NCBI GenBank assembly: GCA_017501245.1
Contig: JAFVXI010000013.1
Location: 271,889 to 335,888, forward strand
Direction of reading: 5' to 3'
DNA: 64,000 bases
DNA from: Clostridia bacterium
GTDB taxonomy: Bacteria > Bacillota > Clostridia > Oscillospirales > CAG-272
Shown here: piece by piece, positions 35,862 to 43,371 of the stretch
Position numbering within the stretch: position 1 is the first letter of the stretch
Layout of the letters: every line of letters begins with the position of its first letter
Made by a program: the position numbers and the translations under genes
The notes under the pieces: model-generated
The model's database searches: none
Seen by the model: only the letters and a program-made list of their open reading frames with translations
Told to the model about the DNA's origin: nothing

Positions 35862-37179
35862 TGGCGTCCGCCTCCTCGATGACCCTCCTCAGCCTCTTAG
35901 CCGTTGTGCTGCAAAGCCGCTCCCCATCCGCCTCCACGGTTATTCTTATCACGGGCTCGGTTCCGCTCGGGCGCACGAGCAGCCTCCCCTTTTTACCGAG
36001 CCTGAGCCTCGCCTCCTCTATCGACTTGGCGACCGCCTCGGCACAGATCACACCCTTATCACGAACGGGCACGCTCAGAGTCAGTTGTGGGACGAAGGAT
36101 AGCTCGGAGTAGAGCGCCGATAGCCCCGCCCCCGAGCGCACGACCGCCTCTGCAAGCTTTATTGCGCTGAGCAGGCCGTCGCCCGTCCTCTCGTATTTTG
36201 ACATTATTATATGCCCCGACTGCTCGCCGCCCAGGATGTGGCCGCCCTCCTTCATCCTCTCGTAGACCTGTCTGTCGCCGACGTCGGTTATCTCGTAGCC
36301 GATCCCGATGCGCTCGAGCGCCCTGTATAGCCCGAGGTTTGACATAACGGTAGTAACCAGCCTATCCCCCATAGAGAGCATACCCTTTGCGAGGATATAC
36401 ATTATCGCATCTCCGTCAACTATCTCGCCACGCTCGTCAACGGCTATGCATCTGTCCGCATCTCCGTCAAAGGCAAATCCGAGGTCAAGCCCACGCTCCT
36501 TAACGAGGCGGGCCAGAGCCTCCGGGTGCGTCGAGCCGACACCGTCGTTAACGTTCACGCCGTCGGGCGCCTCGCCTATCCCAACCACCTCTGCTCCAAG
36601 CGCCTCAAAGATCTCACGTGCCATTTTATGCGCCGCCCCGTTTGCCGCATCTATGCCTATCCGCATTCCCGAAAGGCTCTCCCCGGCGAGCGAGGTCAGG
36701 TAGCTCACGTATCTCTCCCTCGCCTCGGCGCAGTCGATTATCCTGCCGACCTCCTCCCCCTCGGCAAAGGGCAGGTCGTCACGCTCCATAAGCTCCTCTA
36801 TCTCGGCTATCGCCTCGTCGGGCAGCTTTTCTCCTTTTCCGTCAAGCAGCTTGATCCCGTTATCGTAGTAGGGATTATGGCTTGCGGAGATCATAATTCC
36901 GACGTCGGCGGCATAGACGGGCGTCAGATATGAAACGCTCGCCGTGGTCGTCACGTGCACAAGATATGCGTCAGCCCCCGCCGATGCAAGCCCTGCCGCC
37001 ACGGCGTATTCAAGCATATAGCAGGAGCGGCGTGTGTCCTTGCCTATCATCGCCCTCGGGCGCTTGCTTTCGCCTCCGAGGTAGCGGCCGAGCGCCCTCC
37101 CTATCGCAAAGGCGTGGCTGGCTGTAAGCTCCTTACCCGCCCTCCCTCTAAAGCCGTCCGTGCCGAAATATTTACCCAT
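35854..37179 (-). CDS. glmM: phosphoglucosamine mutase
   Basis: A 441-residue alpha-D-phosphohexomutase. KYFGTDGFRG opens it; ISASHNPYYDNGIKLL holds the phosphoserine (about residue 100), FDGDADRC the metal-binding loop, GEQSGH the sugar-binding loop, and RPSGTEPVIRI the phosphate-binding loop. GlmM turns glucosamine-6-phosphate into glucosamine-1-phosphate for peptidoglycan and lipid-linked glycan synthesis. The frame is open 48 bases upstream, but MGKYFGTDG is the family start and GAGAGGA lies ahead of it at 37179. The beta-helix acetyltransferase gene overlaps its end. Confidence 0.95.
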   Translation of the reverse strand: MGKYFGTDGFRGRAGKELTASHAFAIGRALGRYLGGESKRPRAMIGKDTRRSCYMLEYAVAAGLASAGADAYLVHVTTTASVSYLTPVYAADVGIMISASHNPYYDNGIKLLDGKGEKLPDEAIAEIEELMERDDLPFAEGEEVGRIIDCAEARERYVSYLTSLAGESLSGMRIGIDAANGAAHKMAREIFEALGAEVVGIGEAPDGVNVNDGVGSTHPEALARLVKERGLDLGFAFDGDADRCIAVDERGEIVDGDAIMYILAKGMLSMGDRLVTTVMSNLGLYRALERIGIGYEITDVGDRQVYERMKEGGHILGGEQSGHIIMSKYERTGDGLLSAIKLAEAVVRSGAGLSALYSELSFVPQLTLSVPVRDKGVICAEAVAKSIEEARLRLGKKGRLLVRPSGTEPVIRITVEADGERLCSTTAKRLRRVIEEADANA

Positions 37180-37220
37180 AAAGCTCTGTCCTCTCGATAA
37201 ATTATTTTTTGAAAAAATGG

Positions 37221-37249
37221 TTGACATATAAGGGGTGCTATGCTAGAAT
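37221..37249 (+). promoter_or_regulatory. sigma-A type promoter of the heparinase-like gene
   Basis: TTGACA, 17-base spacer, TAGAAT, about 210 bases ahead of the start codon, leaving a long leader. Confidence 0.82.
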
Positions 37250-37255
37250 GAGGCT

Positions 37256-37456
37256 GGAATTGCCCCTCACGCTGGCGTGCGCGAAATTATTACGTGCGTG
37301 TGCCAGCGCGCGTGCGAGGAGCTTGTCGGATACAGGCTCGCTCTCAACTAAAAAACTGATGCTTTTTTCGTCGGAGCGGTGGCTTTAACGAGCACCGCCG
37401 AAGCGAAAAAGCGCCGCCCCGTGCGTCGCCCTATGGCGACAGAAAGGAGAGTTGTT
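37256..37456 (+). promoter_or_regulatory. structured 5' leader with three hairpins
   Basis: Three stem-loops in series: CGCTGGC/GCCAGCG at 37270-37308 (extended by G-T-rich pairing inside), a long stem at 37361-37412 with GCTTTTT...CGG...GCGGTG pairing to CACCGC...CGAAGC...AAAAAGC, and GTCGCC/GGCGAC at 37425-37440 just ahead of the GAAAGGAG ribosome binding site. None has a terminator T-run on its 3' side. No known riboswitch consensus was recognised. Confidence 0.6.
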
Positions 37457-39427
37457 ATGCTCTTAACAGAAAAGCGGTTTTACACCGAGGAGCTGGATCT
37501 TACCATCCCCGCTCTTGCCGCCGTCCGAGATCTCTACGTTGCAGGAAGAGAGGAGGAGGCGGAGCATGCCTTCGCCGAGTTTCTCAAGTCCTTCCTCGAC
37601 GTCGAGAAGTACTTTAGCTACGTAGACAGAAATATGTCCCCCGGCTCGAGCATTTCCGACACCTCACTCACACTTGAGGAAAACGCAGATCTTGTTTGCC
37701 GCGGCGTGGTTCGCTCCTGTTCCTATACTTACGACTACGAGGGAGATATAGATTGGACCTTTAACGGTGCGCCCGACGGCTACCGTGAGTGGATCTGGCA
37801 GCTCAACAGGCATCACGTCCTCAAGATCCTTGCAGGCGCCTACAACAAGACCGGCGACGAAAAGTATGCCGAGGCGTTTGCAAGAAATATGTCAAATTGG
37901 ATAGACGCTGCCGAGTGTCCCGGCTGGCCCGTGCCGAACAGATGCTCGCAGTATCCCCTCTGGCGCACTATCTCCGCAGGCATCAGAATGGGCGGCGCCT
38001 GGCCCTATTGCATCCACAGCTTCCTTCATTCTCCCTCCATCCCCGACAAGCTCTGGGTCAGGGTCGCTATGTCTATCTGGGAGCACGCAGAGTTCTTAAT
38101 GAACAGCCCCTCCTCTCTTAACTGGCTTGATATCGAGATGTCGGGTCTTAACGGCATCGGATGCTATTACCGCTTCTATAAAAAGAGCGAGGATTGGCGC
38201 ATGTTCGCCGTAAATATGCTCTCGAACGAGCTTAAAACGCAGGTGTATCCCGACGGCTTCCAGTGCGAGCTGACCACGGGCTACCAGTCGGTAGTTCTCA
38301 CCACCAACCTCGGCGTTTATAACACCGCTAAGCATTACGGCCTTCATATACCCTCCGACTTCTCGGACAACATCAAGCTGCTCTATACGATGTATCCCAA
38401 GCTTATGCGCCCCGACGGCAAGACCCCCTGCACCAACGACGGAGGTCAGGTCGCGGTAAAGGCGTGGATGGAGCACGGTCTTAGGCATTTCCCGGATGAA
38501 AAATACTTCACCGACATCATCGAGGGTAGGGTAAGCGAGATCTATCCGAGAGACGTGGTCATGCCCTATTCGGGAATGATAACGATGCGTACCGGCTGGG
38601 GCCCCGAGGACATCTGGCTCTTCTTTGAGTCTGCCCCCTTCGGCGCAGGACATCAGCATGACGATAAGCTTAATATAAACCTCAGCGCCTACGGCAAGAA
38701 CCTTCTGAACGTCCTCGGAAACTTCGCCTACGACAAGTCGAAGATGCGTAGCCTCTGCGTCAGAACGAGAGGACACAACACCGGCATCGTTGACGGCAAG
38801 GGACAGAACGCAAGGCCCACACACACCGCCTGGTCGCCCGAGAAGGTCAGCATCAAGTCGGATCTTGAAACCAATATCACCGAGGACACCGTAGTTGCCT
38901 ACGGAAAGTATAACCGCGGCTACGGAAACGCTCTCATCCCCGTCACCCACGAGAGAAAGGTAGTCTTCTTCCGCACGGGCATCGAGGGCTCCTTGCCCTT
39001 CTTCGTTCTGCTTGACGACTTCACCGCCGCTGACGGACTGGATCATGAGTGTGAGCTCAACTTCATTCCCTACGACGTGCCCGTAACCATCAGGGGCCGC
39101 CACGCAACTGTCGAGGCGGGCGACGGCGTAACTCTCGAGCTTGTAACTCACGCAGGCCTGCGTACGGCGACGGGCGTTGACGCTCCCGAGTATATGGGAT
39201 ACAGACCTGCCAAGGATAGGCTCGCAGAGCATACTCCTACCACCTATATCACCGTCCACGGCTATGGTGAGAAGGTACACCTCGCAACAGTTCTTTATCC
39301 CACCCCTGACGGAAATGCACCCGAGATAGCCGTCAGCTGCGATGCGGAGAGCTTTACTGTCACTCTTGATGGCAAGGAGCATAAATTCGATAGAGGCGAG
39401 GACTTCTTAACGACTACGCCCGTGTAA
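37457..39427 (+). CDS. heparinase II/III-like polysaccharide lyase family protein, cytosolic
   Basis: A 656-residue protein. Residues 40-340 are an all-helical (alpha/alpha) toroid with DIDWTFNGAPDGYREWIWQLNRHHVLK and LNWLDIEMSGLNGIGCYY; the second half is a beta-sandwich whose start has MITMRTGWGPEDIWLFFES and GHQHDDKLNINLSAYGKNLL, the hallmark of heparinase II/III (PL12/PL15/PL17/PL21-like) enzymes with the conserved histidines near residue 398-400. Such enzymes break uronic-acid glycans by elimination. There is no signal peptide, so it would act on imported oligosaccharides. The ATG at 37457 has GAAAGGAG ahead; the in-frame extension reads through hairpin DNA and is rejected. Confidence 0.85.
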   Translation: MLLTEKRFYTEELDLTIPALAAVRDLYVAGREEEAEHAFAEFLKSFLDVEKYFSYVDRNMSPGSSISDTSLTLEENADLVCRGVVRSCSYTYDYEGDIDWTFNGAPDGYREWIWQLNRHHVLKILAGAYNKTGDEKYAEAFARNMSNWIDAAECPGWPVPNRCSQYPLWRTISAGIRMGGAWPYCIHSFLHSPSIPDKLWVRVAMSIWEHAEFLMNSPSSLNWLDIEMSGLNGIGCYYRFYKKSEDWRMFAVNMLSNELKTQVYPDGFQCELTTGYQSVVLTTNLGVYNTAKHYGLHIPSDFSDNIKLLYTMYPKLMRPDGKTPCTNDGGQVAVKAWMEHGLRHFPDEKYFTDIIEGRVSEIYPRDVVMPYSGMITMRTGWGPEDIWLFFESAPFGAGHQHDDKLNINLSAYGKNLLNVLGNFAYDKSKMRSLCVRTRGHNTGIVDGKGQNARPTHTAWSPEKVSIKSDLETNITEDTVVAYGKYNRGYGNALIPVTHERKVVFFRTGIEGSLPFFVLLDDFTAADGLDHECELNFIPYDVPVTIRGRHATVEAGDGVTLELVTHAGLRTATGVDAPEYMGYRPAKDRLAEHTPTTYITVHGYGEKVHLATVLYPTPDGNAPEIAVSCDAESFTVTLDGKEHKFDRGEDFLTTTPV

Positions 39428-39485
39428 TGTAAATTATAGGTAGCATTTTATGCACGTATTCAGCTTGATACGATGATTTTTGTTG

Positions 39486-39516
39486 AGCGCACCCGCCTTG
39501 TGTGGGTGCGCTTTTC
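39486..39516 (+). terminator. rho-independent terminator of the heparinase-like gene
   Basis: AGCGCACCC/GGGTGCGCT stem with a 9-base loop, then TTTTCG. Confidence 0.82.
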
Positions 39517-39555
39517 GCTTTGCCTGATCCTCTATATCAGCCTCTTTAGCATCTG

Positions 39556-40239
39556 CTATTCCTCCATACCGGCCTCGGGCGCATTTTGCGTCTGCCCGGG
39601 GCTTTGCATCGGTGCCGGGGTATCTCCGCCTCCCGCACCCGGGGCAGGTATTGCAGGCTCGGGCATAGGAAAGACGGGCTGTAACGGTGCGCCGCCGGGT
39701 GTGAGCGAGCTGCCCGACAGAACTCCTCCGTAGCAGTCGGCTACGTCGGGGATATTTATCCTTATCCCCTCTATTTTTATAAAGCGTGAGTAGTCGTAGG
39801 TGTAGGTCGATAGCGGACGCCTGAAGGCGTCGTCGGTCTGCGCCGCAACCAAGGGGTCGTCGCCGCTGTATCCCACGATCAGCAGCGTGTGGTAGTAGCC
39901 GTCTGCCTCTCTCCCCAGCTGTATCACGTCGCCGATCTCGCTCATATCAGGCGATATCTCTCTGCCGAAGGGCCCGACGCCCTCGTTCGTCGTCATAAAG
40001 CTGTAAAAATAGTCCACCCCCGTCCAAGAGGGGGAGCGGTCGTTCAGCGAAACGTAGTACCAGCCGAAGGTCGGCGTAAAGTTCATCGTGCAGCCTGCGG
40101 CGTATATCGCCTGGCTGACAAAATTCGTGCAGTTGCCGCCTATGCCTCTGAAGTTTCCAAATAATGGGTTTTGCGAAAAGGCGTATCTCTCGGCGTAGGC
40201 GACCGCACGTTCTCTTTGATATGGCTTGATAACCAGCAT
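39556..40239 (-). CDS. Amidase_6 (putative cysteine amidase) domain protein
   Basis: A 227-residue protein with the PF12671 layout: YQRERAVAYAERYAFSQNPLF, then NCTNFVSQAIYAAGC with catalytic cysteine C37, W60 and WTGV, GDVIQLGREADGYYHTLLIVGY with histidine H117, and AAQTDDAFRRPLSTY. It is a papain/NlpC-like fold of unknown substrate, common in spore-forming and gut Firmicutes. There is no signal peptide. The last 45 residues are a proline-, glycine- and alanine-rich tail, probably flexible. Ribosome binding site GGGAG. Confidence 0.85.
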   Translation of the reverse strand: MLVIKPYQRERAVAYAERYAFSQNPLFGNFRGIGGNCTNFVSQAIYAAGCTMNFTPTFGWYYVSLNDRSPSWTGVDYFYSFMTTNEGVGPFGREISPDMSEIGDVIQLGREADGYYHTLLIVGYSGDDPLVAAQTDDAFRRPLSTYTYDYSRFIKIEGIRINIPDVADCYGGVLSGSSLTPGGAPLQPVFPMPEPAIPAPGAGGGDTPAPMQSPGQTQNAPEAGMEE

Positions 40240-40307
40240 AAGCTCTCCCGGATTATTATTTCCATAATATTTTATGTTTTTCAGTCATTTTTGTTTAAAA
40301 AAACATC

Positions 40308-40336
40308 TTGCACTGAGAATAATGATAGTGTATAAT
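40308..40336 (+). promoter_or_regulatory. sigma-A type promoter of the GMP synthase gene
   Basis: TTGCAC, 17-base spacer, TATAAT. The leader is only about 25 bases, so there is no purine riboswitch. Confidence 0.8.
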
Positions 40337-40367
40337 TATAGCATCAAAAAAATAACGGAGGTATCAT

Positions 40368-41348
40368 ATGAGCCTTAATAAAAGACCCGACGATATGGAA
40401 AGAATTGTGACCCGTCAGCTGGCAGAAGCCTTTATAGCCGAGCAGGTAGACGAGGTGCGCCGCACGGTAAAGGATAAGAAGGTGCTGCTTGCGCTCTCGG
40501 GCGGAGTTGATTCCTCCGTAGTTGCCGCACTTCTCATAAAGGCTATCGGCAAGCAGCTTGTCTGCGTGCACGTAAACCACGGCCTTATGCGCAAGGGCGA
40601 GAGCGAGCAGGTCATCGAGGTGTTCAGAGAGGGCATGGACGCCAACCTCGTCTACGTCGATGCGACCGACAGATATCTTGAAAAGCTTGATGGCATCAGC
40701 TCCCCTGAAGAGAAGAGAAAGATCATCGGCGGCGAGTTCATCCGCATTTTTGAGGAGGAGGCAAGAAAGCTCGATGGCATTGAGTTTCTCGCTCAGGGAA
40801 CTATTTATCCCGACATCCTCGAGTCCGACGGCGTAAAGGCTCACCACAACGTAGGCGGCCTGCCCGAGGATCTGCAGTTTGAGCTTGTCGAGCCACTCAA
40901 GCTCTTATATAAGGATGAGGTAAGAGAGGTTGGACGAGCTCTCGGCCTTCCTTCCTCTATGGTAGACCGTCAGCCCTTCCCGGGCCCCGGCCTCGGCGTC
41001 CGTTGCCTTGGCGCTATCAAGCGTGATAGGCTTGAGGCACTCAGAGAGGCAGACGCCATCCTCAGAGAGGAGTTTGATAAGAGCGGACTTGCAAACACCG
41101 TCTGGCAGTATTTCATAGCCATCCCCGACGTCAAGTCCGTCGGAGTGAGAGACGGCAAGAGATACGAGGGCTGGCCTGCCATCATCCGCGCCGTAAACAC
41201 CACCGACGCCATGACCGCCACCATCGAGGAGATCCCCTATCCCCTCCTCCATCATATAACCGCACGCATCACCTCCGAGGTCGAGGGCATCAACAGAGTT
41301 CTCTACGACCTCACGCCGAAGCCTGTTGGGACGATCGAGTGGGAATAA
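40368..41348 (+). CDS. guaA: GMP synthase, ATP-pyrophosphatase subunit only
   Basis: A 326-residue protein with the PP-loop LALSGGVDSSVVAALL (44-50), HVNHGLMRKGESEQV, FLAQGTIYPDILESDG, RQPFPGPGLGVR and the dimerisation domain ending YDLTPKPVGTIEWE, all standard for GuaA. Ordinary bacterial GuaA has about 510-525 residues because a glutamine amidotransferase domain comes first. Here that domain is absent and the protein begins right before the ATP-PPase domain with its own GGAGGT ribosome binding site and promoter, so it is a genuine gene, not a truncation. It could use a separate glutaminase subunit, as in Archaea, or free ammonia. No such subunit is in the window. Confidence 0.93.
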   Translation: MSLNKRPDDMERIVTRQLAEAFIAEQVDEVRRTVKDKKVLLALSGGVDSSVVAALLIKAIGKQLVCVHVNHGLMRKGESEQVIEVFREGMDANLVYVDATDRYLEKLDGISSPEEKRKIIGGEFIRIFEEEARKLDGIEFLAQGTIYPDILESDGVKAHHNVGGLPEDLQFELVEPLKLLYKDEVREVGRALGLPSSMVDRQPFPGPGLGVRCLGAIKRDRLEALREADAILREEFDKSGLANTVWQYFIAIPDVKSVGVRDGKRYEGWPAIIRAVNTTDAMTATIEEIPYPLLHHITARITSEVEGINRVLYDLTPKPVGTIEWE

Positions 41349-41373
41349 GCCGCAGGCTTACTCCCATTCGATC

Positions 41374-41560
41374 AACTATGATTGCCTGACGGCAAGTTAT
41401 GATACGCTTTGCGTAGTTATAATGTTCGCAAAGGCTCGCGGTTATGAGTGGCGAAGCCACGCTTGAAGTTAGATAGGCAATCATACCATAATTTTTGCCA
41501 TCGGCAAAATCATAACTGTGCGTCAGCACATCATAACGTTTGCGCAGCAAATTCATAACT
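41374..41560. repeat. hairpin mosaic with constant GTTATGAT/ATCATAAC spacers
   Basis: Six to seven short stem-loops in series, each 10-17 bases: TTGCC/GGCAA (41382-41395), ACGC/GCGT (41404-41414), GTGGC/GCCAC (41448-41460), TTTTGCC/GGCAAAA (41493-41509), GTGC/GCAC (about 41518-41529), TTTGC/GCAAA (about 41539-41551). The gaps read GTTATGAT or AGTTATAATG in the left half and ATCATAAC in the right half. A larger inverted pair, TATGATTGCCT at 41378-41388 and AGGCAATCATA at 41475-41485, encloses the left half. It is noncoding and lies between the GMP synthase and a small membrane protein. Confidence 0.8.
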
Positions 41561-41605
41561 CTAAAATAATCAGACTATACATTTAACTCAAAGGAGAACA
41601 CGGTT

Positions 41606-41905
41606 ATGGAAAATAACGGCTTCAAGCTCGACAACCTCTACGTAGGCATCGGCTCCAAGATCAAAAGCTTAGCAAAGTGGTCCTTTATCGTGGAGGCTGT
41701 TGCTGCGATCATCGTAGGCTTCGTAATGATGGTGTCTAACGAGGACATGATCCTCTTCGGGCTTCTTACCATGGTTTTAGGCTCTATAGTAGCGTGGGTC
41801 GCATCCTGGCTGCTCTACGGCTTCGGCGAGCTCGTTGACAAGACCTCCGAGATCGCAAAAAACACCGCACCCAAGGAAGAGTCCGAGGCAGACGCCGAGG
41901 GCTGA
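41606..41905 (+). CDS. small two-TM membrane protein, function unknown
   Basis: A 99-residue protein with two hydrophobic helices (FIVEAVAAIIVGFVMMV, about 26-43, and ILFGLLTMVLGSIVAWVASWLLYGFGELV, about 49-77) and a charged C-terminal tail with AKNTAPKEESEADAEG. AAAGGAG sits 10 bases ahead of the ATG. Small proteins of this shape are common next to housekeeping genes in Clostridia. No motif allows a functional call. Confidence 0.75.
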   Translation: MENNGFKLDNLYVGIGSKIKSLAKWSFIVEAVAAIIVGFVMMVSNEDMILFGLLTMVLGSIVAWVASWLLYGFGELVDKTSEIAKNTAPKEESEADAEG

Positions 41906-42021
41906 TAACACCTAAAAAACAGGACACAACGAAAATCCCGATGCTCAAGACCCAAACCCACACCGAAGGCAGGCGAGAGCCCACCTTGCGAAAAGGGCGG
42001 ACAGCATTAGGTAAAGGCTTG

Positions 42022-42048
42022 GTCGGGGGCGACTTCTGCGCCCCCGAC
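42022..42048 (+). other. strong GC hairpin upstream of D-lactate dehydrogenase
   Basis: GTCGGGGGCG/CGCCCCCGAC perfect 10-bp stem with a 7-base loop. No T-run, so not a standard terminator; it lies 37 bases ahead of the ldhA start. Confidence 0.65.
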
Positions 42049-42085
42049 ACTTCATATTATTTACAGATGACGAGGAGGCGACAGA

Positions 42086-43123
42086 ATGATCAAGGTCGCA
42101 TTTTACGATGCTAAGGAATATGACAAGGCGTCTTTCGAGCGATACGGTCAGACGCAGGACGTGCAGTTTCGCTATTTTGAAGCAAAGCTGAACGAGGATA
42201 CGGTCGAGCTTGCCAAGGGCAGCGACGCAGTATGCGTATTCGTTAACGATTCGGTGAGTGCCGCAGTGATCGATAAGCTTTATGAATACGGCGTAAAGCT
42301 GATTGCGCTTCGCTCCGCCGGCTACAACAACGTGGACGTACAGGCGGCGTTTGGAAAGGTGCACGTGGTCCACGTTCCCGCTTACTCCCCCTACGCCGTT
42401 GCCGAGCATGCCATGGCGCTGCTTTTGACTTCTATTCGGCGCATACACAAGGCGTACAACCGCACGAGGGAGTTCAACTTCTCTTTAAGCGGGCTGACCG
42501 GCTTCGACCTTCACGGAAAAACCGTAGGAGTGATCGGAACGGGAAAGATCGGTCGGATCTTCGTGGATATCTGCCGAGGCTTCGGTATGAGGGTCGTTGC
42601 TTACGATGCCTACCCCGCTAAGGATAGCGGAATAGAGTACGTTTCTCTTGAGGACTTGTTCAGGGAGAGCGACGTGATCTCCTTGCATTGCCCCTTGACG
42701 GATTCCACGAGGCATCTGATCGATGAGGACGCTATCCGACAGATGAAAAAGGGCGTCGTTATCGTCAACACGTCAAGAGGTGGCCTCATCGATGCCGAAG
42801 CGCTACTGAACGGCATCAAGGAGCGTAAGATCGGTGCGGCGTGCCTTGACGTATATGAGGAGGAGGCGGATATCTTCTTCGAGGATAGATCCGGACATAT
42901 TATGAACGACGAGCTGCTGGCACGCCTCATCTCAATGCCCAACGTCATTATCACCTCCCATCAGGCGTTTTTGACCAAGGAGGCGCTCGACAACATCGCC
43001 GAAACGACGGTGAACAATATCCTATCCTATTTCAGCGGCGACGGCATCTGCGACAACGAGCTTTGTTATCGCTGCGGAAACATCGAAAGGTGTAAAAAAG
43101 AAAGAAAAGAAAGATGCTTTTAA
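42086..43123 (+). CDS. ldhA: D-lactate dehydrogenase (D-2-hydroxyacid dehydrogenase family)
   Basis: A 345-residue NAD-dependent enzyme: IALRSAGYNNVDV substrate loop, NAD-binding GVIGTGKIGR near residues 148-157, catalytic arginine in VNTSRGGLIDAEAL, glutamate in ACLDVYEEE and histidine in ITSHQAFLT. It reduces pyruvate to D-lactate in fermentation. The C-terminus extends beyond the usual end with a cysteine-rich tail (CDNELCYRCGNIERC and a last C), five cysteines in about 25 residues, which could bind metal or sense redox. The gene has an AGGAGG site 6-7 bases ahead of the start and a strong downstream terminator. Expression in step with Rex would be expected but no Rex box was identified. 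Confidence 0.92.
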   Translation: MIKVAFYDAKEYDKASFERYGQTQDVQFRYFEAKLNEDTVELAKGSDAVCVFVNDSVSAAVIDKLYEYGVKLIALRSAGYNNVDVQAAFGKVHVVHVPAYSPYAVAEHAMALLLTSIRRIHKAYNRTREFNFSLSGLTGFDLHGKTVGVIGTGKIGRIFVDICRGFGMRVVAYDAYPAKDSGIEYVSLEDLFRESDVISLHCPLTDSTRHLIDEDAIRQMKKGVVIVNTSRGGLIDAEALLNGIKERKIGAACLDVYEEEADIFFEDRSGHIMNDELLARLISMPNVIITSHQAFLTKEALDNIAETTVNNILSYFSGDGICDNELCYRCGNIERCKKERKERCF

Positions 43124-43250
43124 TGATCGGCCACGAAAGGTATGGCGACCGATCGATGCGAGCCCCTTGCGAGGGCACGCTGGCAGTCTCTATCGGGCAC
43201 AAGCCCCACGGCGGACACCCACATAAAACGCAGGATATATCCTGCCAAAC

Positions 43251-43297
43251 AAAAAGAGGATAGATCGGCAAAAATGCGCCGAAATATCCTCTTTTTT
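43251..43297 (+). terminator. rho-independent terminator of ldhA
   Basis: AAAAAGAGGATA/TATCCTCTTTTTT stem with an inner CGGC/GCCG pair; follows the perfect palindrome GCAGGATATATCCTGC at 43230-43245. Confidence 0.78.
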
Positions 43298-43371
43298 CTC
43301 TTTTTCGAAAGCAGCGTGGCAAAAGGCCTCCTCTTATCGCATGGCCTATGGTGCAAAAGCCTGCGCCTGCC

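Noticed and set aside
40337-40367. Purine riboswitch ahead of the GMP synthase
   Set aside because: The leader is only about 25 bases after the predicted +1.
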